Assembly: GCF_036345155.1 (NCBI RefSeq)
Contig: NZ_CP107772.1
Location: forward strand, 2,542,001 to 2,606,000
Length of the DNA: 64,000 nt
Source of the DNA: Streptomyces sp. NBC_00582
Lineage (GTDB): Bacteria > Actinomycetota > Actinomycetes > Streptomycetales > Streptomycetaceae
Reading direction: 5' to 3'
Numbering within the stretch: the first letter of the stretch is position 1; every line of letters starts with the position of its first letter. A model generated the notes under the pieces. That model did not search any database. It had not been told where the DNA came from and was given only the letters and a program-made list of their open reading frames with translations. Shown here in pieces: positions 16,584-24,383 of this stretch. A program made the position numbers and the translations under genes.

Positions 16584-17546
16584 GTGCTCAATTCGCGTTC
16601 TGCCACGGAGGTGTTGTCGGTCTCCGCCGCTGATGGCACTGCGCTGTCCGTCTACCGCGACACCCCAGCCCGCCCGCGGTCCGACGGCGCGACGATCGTG
16701 CTGGTGCACGGCGCGTCGGTCACCGCGGACCTGTGGCGCCTTCACACCCGGCACCTGACCGGCCTGGGCTTCAACGTGCTGCGCTACGACCAGCGCGCGC
16801 ACGGCAACACCCCGCGCGGCCAAGCACCGCTGACCATCGAGCAGCTCGCCGACGACCTGCACCACATCCTGCGCGCCCTCGCCCCCACCGGACCACTGGT
16901 GCTCGCCGGCCACTCCCTCGGCGCCCTCATCCTCCAGGAACTCGCCGCCCTGCACCCCCAGTACCGGCCCCGGATCCGGGGCATGGCGCTGCTGTCGGCC
17001 ACCGCCCACGGCGCGAGCGTGCTGCCCGGCCGCAGCCCGCGCGCCCTGCTACTGGCCGCCGGACGCAGCCTGTTCGCCCTGACCTGCACCCACGCGCCCC
17101 AGGCCGTGGACTGGGCGCGACGCCTGCTGCCCGACACCCACCGCTACACCCTCACACCCCGCCCCAGCACCGCGCCTGACGGGCCTCCGCCGTGCCGCCA
17201 CGGCGTACGCCACACCCCCACCGCCGATCTCGCAGCGCTCTGGCAGTCCCTGCGCCGCTACGAAGCGCGCCACCTGCCCGTGCTGGAGCAGCTCGGCGGT
17301 CGGCTGCTGCTGATGGCCGGCGCGGACGACCAGCACATCCCCGCCGCTCACACCGCGCAGCTGGCCGACCGCCTCACCGGCGCCCGCCTGGAGATCCTCC
17401 CGCGCACCACGCACGCCCTGCCCATCCGCCACCCGGCACTCATCAGCGCCCGCATCGCGCACCTCGCCGCCGGGCCGGACTCTGATTCTCACCTCCCGAA
17501 GGACCTGTCATTTCCGAACTTCCCGCTTTCCGAGCGATTTCACTAG
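16584..17546 (+). CDS. alpha/beta hydrolase
   Basis: A 320-residue alpha/beta-hydrolase-fold protein. It has the oxyanion-hole strand 'TIVLVHGASVTADLW', the nucleophile elbow 'AGHSLGALIL', a late acid ('LLMAGADDQHIP') and the catalytic histidine ('PRTTHALPIRHP'). The substrate is unknown. The start is GTG at 16584 behind CCGGAG; the frame is open further upstream without a better start. The 3' end overlaps the next gene by 37 bases. Confidence 0.8.
   Translation: MLNSRSATEVLSVSAADGTALSVYRDTPARPRSDGATIVLVHGASVTADLWRLHTRHLTGLGFNVLRYDQRAHGNTPRGQAPLTIEQLADDLHHILRALAPTGPLVLAGHSLGALILQELAALHPQYRPRIRGMALLSATAHGASVLPGRSPRALLLAAGRSLFALTCTHAPQAVDWARRLLPDTHRYTLTPRPSTAPDGPPPCRHGVRHTPTADLAALWQSLRRYEARHLPVLEQLGGRLLLMAGADDQHIPAAHTAQLADRLTGARLEILPRTTHALPIRHPALISARIAHLAAGPDSDSHLPKDLSFPNFPLSERFH
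17498..17503 (+). promoter_or_regulatory. Shine-Dalgarno deciding an ATT start
   Basis: GAAGGA with a 6-base spacer to ATT at 17510. TGA at 17483 closes the frame upstream, and no ATG/GTG/TTG/CTG occurs in frame before 17570. Confidence 0.6.
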
Positions 17547-18442
17547 GCGCCGGGATTCAGTCCAGCGCTATGCTCGCCCTGTCAGCCGAAGGCATTCTCC
17601 CGAAGGTCGACTACGCGATTTTCGCCGACACGGGCTGGGAGCCCGGGGCCGTCTATGCGCACCTGGACCGCCTGGAACGTGAGATAGCCGAACCTGCAGG
17701 TATCCCCGTCCTGCGCGTCTCCTCGGGAAACATCCGTAAGGACGCCCTGGACCCGGAACACCGCTTCGCGTCCATGCCGCTCTACGTCCTCAACAAGGAT
17801 GGCAGACCCGGTATGACCCGGCGCCAGTGTACCGGGGAATACAAAATAAAGCCGATCAAGAAGAAGGTCCGGGAACTCCTCGGCTACCCCTATCCGGCGC
17901 GCATTCCCAAGGGCGTGTTCGTCGAGCAGTGGGTGGGCATTTCCACCGATGAATTCCATCGGGCCAAGGACGCCGATGTGAAGTACATGCGCAACCGGCA
18001 TCCGCTCATCGACATGGGCTGGTCGCGATCCGACTGCGTCCGCTACCTGACCTCTCTCGGACTGGCCGATACGCCGAAGTCGAGCTGCCTCGGGTGCCCG
18101 TTCCACGGAAACGCCCAATGGCGGCATATCCGCGACAACTCCCCTGAGGAATGGCAGGACGTGGTGGAGTTCGACGCGGCCATCCGCAAGGGGAACGCCC
18201 GCGCCAACGCCACCGGCAACAGGCTGCTCGGCGAGGCGTTTCTCCACCGCTCCCGCGTCCCACTCGGCGAAGCCCCGATCGACCACGTCACCGCCGCCGA
18301 ATGGGCGGCGATGCAGCAGGAACTCACCGACACCGGACCGGACCTTGAGGAGCTGGAGCAGGGCGTCATCGACGGCTGTTCCCCGTGGGCCTGCCGCGGT
18401 GAAGTCGAGCCGGTCCAGGACGACTTCGGACTGGCCTCTTGA
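17510..18442 (+). CDS. PAPS-reductase-fold (PP-loop) protein, apparent ATT start
   Basis: A 310-residue protein of the PAPS reductase/N-type ATP pyrophosphatase superfamily. The nucleotide loop reads 'AISLGAGIQSSAML' (residues 9-22), and the family's 'FADTGWE' acidic strand follows. Conserved cysteines occur at 'RRQCTGEYK' and 'SSCLGCPFHG' (C193, C196). The first ATG (17570) falls after the loop, so ATT at 17510, behind GAAGGA, is the likely start. Relatives occur in actinophages and plasmids; DndC of DNA phosphorothioation is a distant cousin. It overlaps the next gene, a DNA methyltransferase, which suggests a role in nucleic-acid modification. That role is inference. Confidence 0.75.
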   Translation: MSELPAFRAISLGAGIQSSAMLALSAEGILPKVDYAIFADTGWEPGAVYAHLDRLEREIAEPAGIPVLRVSSGNIRKDALDPEHRFASMPLYVLNKDGRPGMTRRQCTGEYKIKPIKKKVRELLGYPYPARIPKGVFVEQWVGISTDEFHRAKDADVKYMRNRHPLIDMGWSRSDCVRYLTSLGLADTPKSSCLGCPFHGNAQWRHIRDNSPEEWQDVVEFDAAIRKGNARANATGNRLLGEAFLHRSRVPLGEAPIDHVTAAEWAAMQQELTDTGPDLEELEQGVIDGCSPWACRGEVEPVQDDFGLAS

Positions 18443-19710
18443 TCACCCTGGACCTGTTTGCGGGACCGGGTGGATGGAGCCACGCCCTGAACGTCCTCGG
18501 CGTCCGGGACATCGGGCTGGAATGGGACGAGTGGGCCTGCAAAACCCGCGCGGCAGCAGGACAGCTGACGATTCGCGCGGACGTGGCCATGTATCCCGTC
18601 TGGCCTTTCCTCGAACGGACCACCGGGCTCATCGCGAGCCCGCCGTGTCAGGCGTGGTCGATGGCCGGCAAACGCCTCGGCCTGGTGGACCAGCCACTGG
18701 TGCACCAGGCCGTCGCGGACCTCGCCGCCGGCCGCGACACCCGCGCCAAGCTGCTCGCTGCCTGCCGGGACGAGCGCAGTCTGCTGGCCGCCGAGCCCAT
18801 GCGCTACCTCTACGCCCTGAACACGGTGGGCGAACCGGAGTGGGTCGCCATGGAGGAGGTCCCCGACGTGCTGCCGCTGTGGCGCCAGTACGCGGCCATC
18901 CTCCGCCGCTGGGGATTCTCCGTGTGGACCGGCATCCTCAACGCCGCCGACTACGGCGTACCCCAGACGCGAAAGCGCGCCATCCTGCTCGCCTCCCGCG
19001 TCCGTACGGCCGAACCGCCCGCGCCCACCCACGCCCAGGTTGCCGAGCCCGAGTCGCTGTTCGGGCCCGGCCGCGCCCGCTGGGTGTCCATGGCTGAGGC
19101 TCTCGGCTGGGGCGCCACCGACCGTCCCGTCCCCACGGTGTGTGCCGGCGGTGGACCAGGAGGCGGCCCCGAGCCCTTCCCCTCCGGCTCACGCAAGACC
19201 CTCTCCGACGCACGCGACCGGGGGACCTGGGCACCCCGCGCCGACGGGATCGTCGTGCAGTCCCGCCGGGAAGGAGCAGGCTGGGCCGCCCGGCACGGAG
19301 TCCGGGACAACCGGCTGGCCGATGCCCCCGCTCCGACCTTTACGGCGGAGGCGCACCGCTGGTCCTGGTCGCTGCGCAGCAACAACCAGGCCAACGCCAC
19401 CGTCAGATCAATCGAGGAGCCGGCCGGGACGCTGTTCTTCGGGCACCGCGCGAACGAGTGCACCTGGATCGCCGAACCCGTCGGCACCCCGTCGGAGAAC
19501 GAGACGGAAACCGCGCCGGAGCCGATCCGGATCACCGCCCGCGAGGCCGGCGTCCTCCAGACCTTCCCCGCCGACTACCCGTGGCAGGGCAACAAGGGCC
19601 AGCAGTTCTCCCAGATCGGCAACGCTGTACCCCCGCTTCTCGCCGGACACCTCCTCGCCCCGCACCTGCGCGTGCCCCTCAACCCCGACGACTTCACCCT
19701 GGCCGCCTGA
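18439..19710 (+). CDS. DNA (cytosine-5-)-methyltransferase
   Basis: A 423-residue C5-cytosine methyltransferase. Motif I is 'DLFAGPGG' (from residue 5). Motif IV is 'SPPCQAWS' with catalytic C70. Motif VI is present as 'MEEVPDVL', motif VIII as 'QTRKR' (from Q176) and motif X as 'QIGNAVPP' near the C-terminus. The variable target-recognition region lies at about 200-340. TTG start in a TTGA overlap with the upstream gene; the stop overlaps the ATG of the next. No restriction endonuclease partner is adjacent, so it is probably solitary, serving self-marking or anti-restriction, or working with the PP-loop neighbour. Confidence 0.93.
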   Translation: MITLDLFAGPGGWSHALNVLGVRDIGLEWDEWACKTRAAAGQLTIRADVAMYPVWPFLERTTGLIASPPCQAWSMAGKRLGLVDQPLVHQAVADLAAGRDTRAKLLAACRDERSLLAAEPMRYLYALNTVGEPEWVAMEEVPDVLPLWRQYAAILRRWGFSVWTGILNAADYGVPQTRKRAILLASRVRTAEPPAPTHAQVAEPESLFGPGRARWVSMAEALGWGATDRPVPTVCAGGGPGGGPEPFPSGSRKTLSDARDRGTWAPRADGIVVQSRREGAGWAARHGVRDNRLADAPAPTFTAEAHRWSWSLRSNNQANATVRSIEEPAGTLFFGHRANECTWIAEPVGTPSENETETAPEPIRITAREAGVLQTFPADYPWQGNKGQQFSQIGNAVPPLLAGHLLAPHLRVPLNPDDFTLAA

Positions 19711-20843
19711 TGCCCCGCACCCCCGCCCCCGACGAACCCGAAGACGACCTCGACGACCTGCCCGCCACGCATACGCCGCAGCCCCTGTACTACGCCGAGC
19801 AGGCCCTCCTCGGCGCCCTCCTCCTCGAACCCCACCGCCTCATCGACATCGCCGGGGTCGAGCCCGACTCGTTCTCCAACTACGCGCACGGCGCCCTCTT
19901 CGCCGCGATCCGTGCCCTGTCGGCCCCCGATCCGGTCCAGCATGCGCAAGACACCAGCTGGCTGGACGCGGTGCTCACCGCCGCCCGCGAGCATGCCCGC
20001 GGGCTTACCGCCTCCTACCTGCACACGCTCATCCAGGTCTGCCCGTGGCCCCGGCATGCGTCCGCATACGCGCGGATGGTCGAGACCGAGCATGCCCGCC
20101 GTACCCTGCGCGCCCACGCCGAGCGCCTCGCGCTGACCGCGACGGACGTCACGCTCCCGCACCCGGTGCCCGACACCCTCGCCGCAGCCGACGCCCTGGC
20201 CCGTGCCGTGGACGACATCGCCGCCAGGTTCCCGTCGCACTCCGGCTCCCTGCCCCGTACCCCCGCACCCGCGCCGACGGCTGCCCTCGGCGACGCCGAG
20301 GAGGCAGTCGATGAGGAGCGGCTGCTGCTCGCGACCGCGACGGCGCACCCGGCTGACGTCGAGCAGATGCGGTGGCTGAGCACCAACGACTTCACCCACC
20401 CCCTGCACGCCGGGCTGTGGCAGTGCCTGACCGCTCTGGCCCGGCGTCGCGCCCTCGTCGACCCGGTCACCGTCCTGTGTGAGGCCCAGCAGCGTGGCCT
20501 CCTCGTATCCGGGGCCCAGCCGGCCGAGCTGCTCGACCTTCTCAGCGCACCGGCCGGTTCCGCTGAGTACTGGGGCGAGCGGATCCTCCAGCGCTCCGTC
20601 CTGACCACCGCGCATCGAGTGGGCCGCCGTATCGAGGCGTTCACCGATGACCCGGCGACCACCCCGTACCAGCTCATCCTCGGCAGCCGCCGCGCGCTCG
20701 CCGAACTGTCCGCCGTACGCGCCCGCTGGCACCACGCCACCTCACCCGCACCCACGACCACGCCCGCGCGCACCAGGGCCACGGCACCGCCCCGGGCTGG
20801 CCCGCCACGGACCACGGCGCCACCCGCCCGTATCTCCCGCTGA
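19710..20843 (+). CDS. protein with two DnaB N-terminal-like domains, no motor
   Basis: A 377-residue protein. Residues about 25-140 ('YYAEQALLGALLLEPHRLIDIAGVEPDSFSNYAHGALFAAIRALS...YLHTLIQ') and again about 200-300 ('EERLLLATATAHPADVEQMRWLSTNDFTHPLHAGLWQCLTALARRRALVDPVTVLCEAQQRGLL') match the N-terminal domain of replicative helicase DnaB. There is no RecA-like ATPase domain and no Walker A. Such proteins could bind primase, helicase or loader. ATG start in a TGATG overlap with the methyltransferase gene. Domain identity is confident; function is not. Confidence 0.8.
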   Translation: MPRTPAPDEPEDDLDDLPATHTPQPLYYAEQALLGALLLEPHRLIDIAGVEPDSFSNYAHGALFAAIRALSAPDPVQHAQDTSWLDAVLTAAREHARGLTASYLHTLIQVCPWPRHASAYARMVETEHARRTLRAHAERLALTATDVTLPHPVPDTLAAADALARAVDDIAARFPSHSGSLPRTPAPAPTAALGDAEEAVDEERLLLATATAHPADVEQMRWLSTNDFTHPLHAGLWQCLTALARRRALVDPVTVLCEAQQRGLLVSGAQPAELLDLLSAPAGSAEYWGERILQRSVLTTAHRVGRRIEAFTDDPATTPYQLILGSRRALAELSAVRARWHHATSPAPTTTPARTRATAPPRAGPPRTTAPPARISR

Positions 20844-20908
20844 CCCCGAACCCGCCGGTGGCAGGGCCTCCAACGGTCCGGCCACCGGCAGAAGCGAGCG
20901 CTCCCTTC

Positions 20909-22279
20909 GTGACGACCCCCGCAGCAGACGCGCATGTCCGCCTCGACACCCACCCCAGGCACACCAGCGCCGTGACCGCCACGTTCACCGGCCCCCAACG
21001 AGAGCCAGCCCGCGCTGCGCTGACCGCCCACGGCTTCGAGGCTCTCGACGACGACACCCTGGTCCTAGCCCGCATCGACCACGAAGAGCCCTACTGGGCC
21101 GGGAAGGCCGCACAGGCCCTGACCGCAGACGGCTTCACCACCGAGATCACCCCCCGACTCCGCGAAGCCATGGAGGAAGAGTGGACCTGGGCCAACTACC
21201 CGATGCCCTGGTGTACCCGGGCGGAGATCCGGGAGGTGTCGAACGAAGCCCAGAAGATCCACGACGACATCCGCCACGGCCGGCTCATCATCCACGCCCA
21301 CGCCGACGACAACGGCACCACCGTCGCCGTCGGCACCTACCGAGACACGGGCAAGAGCGTCTACCTCCACGGCGAGAACCACCTGCGGCAGATCGCCGAT
21401 ACCTTCGACTCACCCGCCCAGGCCCTTCTAGCCTTCGAACGCCTCCATGGCGACACCATGCGGCCCGGCCCCGCGCCCACGACCGACACCGAGCGCGCCG
21501 CCGCCGAAGCCCGCATCTCGCTCGACACACCCGCCACAGAACCCCAACCACCCGCACAGGAACCGGAGATCGTGCCCGCCTACGCCGCCGATGCCGGCGA
21601 CCACGAGACCCTGCTGCACGACTTCCTCAACGAGAACGCCGACTGGGAGAAGTACCGGACCTGGGACGACAACACCACCATCGCCAACCACGAATCGCTC
21701 ACCCTGCGCGCCCTTCTCGACCACGACGCCGAAGCCCGTGACACGAAATGGACCTTCGCCGCGTACGAATCACCCGTCAGCGACCGCATGTGGCACATGA
21801 CCGTCGCCGCCGCCACCCCTGCCCCCATCCTGAACACCCTGCTGACTGTCATCGCCGCCAGTGACGCGTGGGAGACAGCCGTCGGAAGCCCGGTCATCGA
21901 GAAGACTGTCACCGAGGCCACCCGCCCGCTCACCGACGCAGGCTGGACGCATACCGTGGATGGACGCTGGCTACGCTGGCAGACGGCCCAGGACGACGCG
22001 GGAGTGCAATTCGACGCCTTCGCTGCCCAGACCCCCCGCTCCACCCTCTCCACCTGGACCATCTGGGCTGGCCCCAGCATCAACCACCCGGCCTGGGCCA
22101 TACACGCCTCGGCCTACACCCCTGCCAGCCTTCTCGCCCACCTCGCAGAAGAACTCGCCCACGGAACCGGCACCCGGCGCAGCAGCCCTCCCCAGACCGC
22201 CCAGCGCACCAGCCGAATCACCGCCACGCCCCCGCCTGCGGTACCACCGACCGCTCCGACTGCAGGCCCTCGACGATGA
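20909..22279 (+). CDS. fusion of small repeated domain and DUF317-like domain
   Basis: A 456-residue protein. GTG at 20909 is preferred over an earlier in-frame GTG at 20858. Residues about 15-80 carry two copies of the cluster's small domain ('PARAALTAHGFEALDDDTLVLAR' and 'AAQALTADGFTTEIT'). The middle is acidic and linker-like. The C-terminal part has two degenerate DUF317 units ('TKWTFAAYESPVSDRMWHMTVAAATPAPILNTLLTVIA' and 'PLTDAGWTHTVDGRWLRWQTAQDD...WAIHASAYTPASLLAHLAEELA'). It links the two domain families and is the last gene of the long plus-strand cluster. Confidence 0.7.
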   Translation: MTTPAADAHVRLDTHPRHTSAVTATFTGPQREPARAALTAHGFEALDDDTLVLARIDHEEPYWAGKAAQALTADGFTTEITPRLREAMEEEWTWANYPMPWCTRAEIREVSNEAQKIHDDIRHGRLIIHAHADDNGTTVAVGTYRDTGKSVYLHGENHLRQIADTFDSPAQALLAFERLHGDTMRPGPAPTTDTERAAAEARISLDTPATEPQPPAQEPEIVPAYAADAGDHETLLHDFLNENADWEKYRTWDDNTTIANHESLTLRALLDHDAEARDTKWTFAAYESPVSDRMWHMTVAAATPAPILNTLLTVIAASDAWETAVGSPVIEKTVTEATRPLTDAGWTHTVDGRWLRWQTAQDDAGVQFDAFAAQTPRSTLSTWTIWAGPSINHPAWAIHASAYTPASLLAHLAEELAHGTGTRRSSPPQTAQRTSRITATPPPAVPPTAPTAGPRR

Positions 22280-22355
22280 CCGGCGGCCAAGCTAGCACTG
22301 GGCCAGCCCTTGACAGACCACCCCAGCCGAAGACCCGCGGGCCGCATTGGCTGAG

Positions 22356-23258
22356 TCAGCTGATGGCCCAGACTCTCGGCCGTCCGTGATCCGCCGGATG
22401 TGCCGAGAAGTCGTACACCGCGAAGTCCGTCACGGGGCGGTAGCCAATCCGCTGGTACAGGCCGTTGCTGGTCGGGTTGGCCAGGTCCGCGAACAGCAGC
22501 ACCTCCGCCGCGCCCGCCGCCACCGCCGCCCGGCTGACCTCGACCGTCGCGGCGCCCGCGTAGCCGCGACCGCGCAGGTCGGCCGGGGTGTAGACGGGGG
22601 CCACCCTGATCTGGCCAGCGACCATCGGGGTCACGCCTGCCATGGAGACGGGGGTGCCGTCTGGGGTCTCCCAGAACGTGATGCGTCCATTGGCTATGCG
22701 CGTGTCGGCCCAGGAGCCGGCATCCGTGGAGGGCACTGCTCCGAGGGCTGCGACAAACTCTCCGTGCCATCGCATGAGTTGCTCGCGGTCCTCCTCGCCA
22801 GCGACCCGGCCCCGACCCTCCGGACGCGGCCCTGGCGGGGTGAGCGTGCCGAGACTGTACAGCCGCTGACGCTCGTGGAGCGTGGGCGTCGCGCCTGTGT
22901 GCCGTTGCCAGGCATCGGCGAAGGCGGCGGCGGTGTCGCGGTCCGCGCTGACACCGGGGACGGCGAGGCCGAGGGCAGCCAGATGGGCGGCGAGGGCGTC
23001 GGATTCGTCGGGGGCGAGGGGGGTAACGTTCAGACGGTGGGGCGGAGTACGGAAGTACGTTGCGCGGATCTCGCCCGCCCTCTCCAGGATGCCGAAGACG
23101 GGGTCTTCGGCGCCGTATGTATGCGGTCCGCGCGTACGCAGCGCCTCGGTCACCGTCAGGGGGATGGTGTGCAGGGCGGGGCGCGAGTGCAGAAAGTCTC
23201 TTGCGCGGGCTAGGAAGCCGCCGACGTCAGCGGTGAGGTGCCAGTCATCCGGGCGCAT
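22356..23258 (-). CDS. GNAT-family N-acetyltransferase
   Basis: A 300-residue protein with a C-terminal GNAT fold. It has 'GVTPMVAGQIRVAPVYTPADLRGRGYAGAATVEVSRAA', where 'RGRGYA' is the acetyl-CoA pyrophosphate loop, followed by 'VLLFADLANPTSNGLYQRIGYRPVTDFAVYDF'. The N-terminal half is typical of the two-domain actinobacterial type. The acceptor is unknown. It is convergent with the plus-strand cluster and marks its right border. Confidence 0.88.
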   Translation of the reverse strand: MRPDDWHLTADVGGFLARARDFLHSRPALHTIPLTVTEALRTRGPHTYGAEDPVFGILERAGEIRATYFRTPPHRLNVTPLAPDESDALAAHLAALGLAVPGVSADRDTAAAFADAWQRHTGATPTLHERQRLYSLGTLTPPGPRPEGRGRVAGEEDREQLMRWHGEFVAALGAVPSTDAGSWADTRIANGRITFWETPDGTPVSMAGVTPMVAGQIRVAPVYTPADLRGRGYAGAATVEVSRAAVAAGAAEVLLFADLANPTSNGLYQRIGYRPVTDFAVYDFSAHPADHGRPRVWAIS

Positions 23259-24034
23259 GCTTCATGATCCCGCGCGTTCACTGACTGCGCCCGCGGTTTT
23301 CCGACGGGGCGAGACGACGGGCGCAGTCAGGACGTTGTCTCCCCCAGTGACCCGCGCCTACTCCGGCTCCGGTCCGTCGCCAGACGGCCGTGCAGATGCA
23401 TGCTCCGAAACGCATCTTGCTGGCCCGGGTCGGACATCGCGCCTGACCGAGCGGACCCATGCAAGGGCAACCACGGCCTACAGCACGATCCTCGACCTCC
23501 TGGAGGGCATCAGCACCGCCCGGCGATGGCCGCCATGAAGCACGGCTGCCTGACTCGATGACTGCGGCGCCGTGAAGGCCGCGAAAGAAACCGCCATCCG
23601 GCGTACCGGGTCGTTATTACCCCACACCTCGCTTGTGAGTCGTTGACCTGGCCGCCATCCTCCTGGAGTTGGGCGCCGTCCGCCTGGACAATCGCGTAAC
23701 CCAATCGCGGCTTGGTACCACGCTCCGCGGTGGCCGGGAATTACTCATCGCGCGCCTCCGAAGATCCCCCGCTCCGGGCTGCACAGGGACGAACTCGGGT
23801 ACCGCCTGGGCTGCGCCGCGGCTCCGCGCGGTCAACGGCCATCTTGTTCTCCCCGTGCTGTCACCACGCCGGGGAGCTACACCCGGCTGTGGCCCCCGCC
23901 TTGGTAGCAGTCACCATCGGCCGGCACAGCGAGAGGATCTGCGGCTTCGCACGTCGCGGCGGGACTGCGGTGACGTCGCAGAAACCGGTCCGAGGCCCCC
24001 GTCTGGGATGGCAGCAGCACAGATAGCACGAAAG
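23259..24034. other. intergenic region without a supportable gene
   Basis: Weak and frequently interrupted frames on both strands, with no recognisable domain and no consistent third-position bias. It may hold decayed coding sequence, but no fragment could be identified. Confidence 0.5.
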
Positions 24035-24081
24035 TCCCGGTTAGCGAAACCCGGGATCGTCAGCACCATGAGAGTCCTCCG
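24035..24081 (+). repeat. dispersed hairpin repeat, copy B
   Basis: TCCCGGTT / AACCCGGGA around the loop AGCGA (one-base bulge in the right arm), followed by a diverged form of the 3' arm. It lies about 300 bases upstream of the Wadjet operon. Confidence 0.65.
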
Positions 24082-24322
24082 CCGTACCTGCACCGACCGT
24101 CGAGAGGCCCATCCCGCGTGCCGATCCCAGATCGCATCCACGCGTGCGTACCGCTCACCGCCGGGCTGCACGCCCACCGGGGAGGGTCCCCGACGGTGCC
24201 AGGCGATCGCATCAACCGGTCCGGGCAGGGAACGATCCGTGAAGATGCATGGCTTCTTTCGCACGGGAGGTGCGCGCCTCATTCCCCTCTCTACCGACCG
24301 CTCCGGTTCGGCCCCACCGCGA

Positions 24323-24345
24323 TTGTCAGTGCCACGTTCTAGCGT
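24323..24345 (+). promoter_or_regulatory. RecA-NDp/PafBC-type damage promoter of the Wadjet operon
   Basis: TTGTCAGTG, then exactly 8 bases, then TAGCGT. This fits every fixed position of the actinobacterial LexA-independent damage promoter (TTGTCRGTG-N8-TAnnnT). The -10 ends 38 bases before the GTG start of jetA. The consensus is known from mycobacteria; its use here is inferred. Confidence 0.75.
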
Positions 24346-24383
24346 GAACTCACAGTGGAAAAAGGGCGATTGGAGCCTGCCGG

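Noticed and set aside
22300..22372. CTGGGCCA / TGGCCCAG inverted repeat between convergent genes
   Set aside because: The arms are about 55 bases apart and partly inside the acetyltransferase end, so a terminator role is not convincing.
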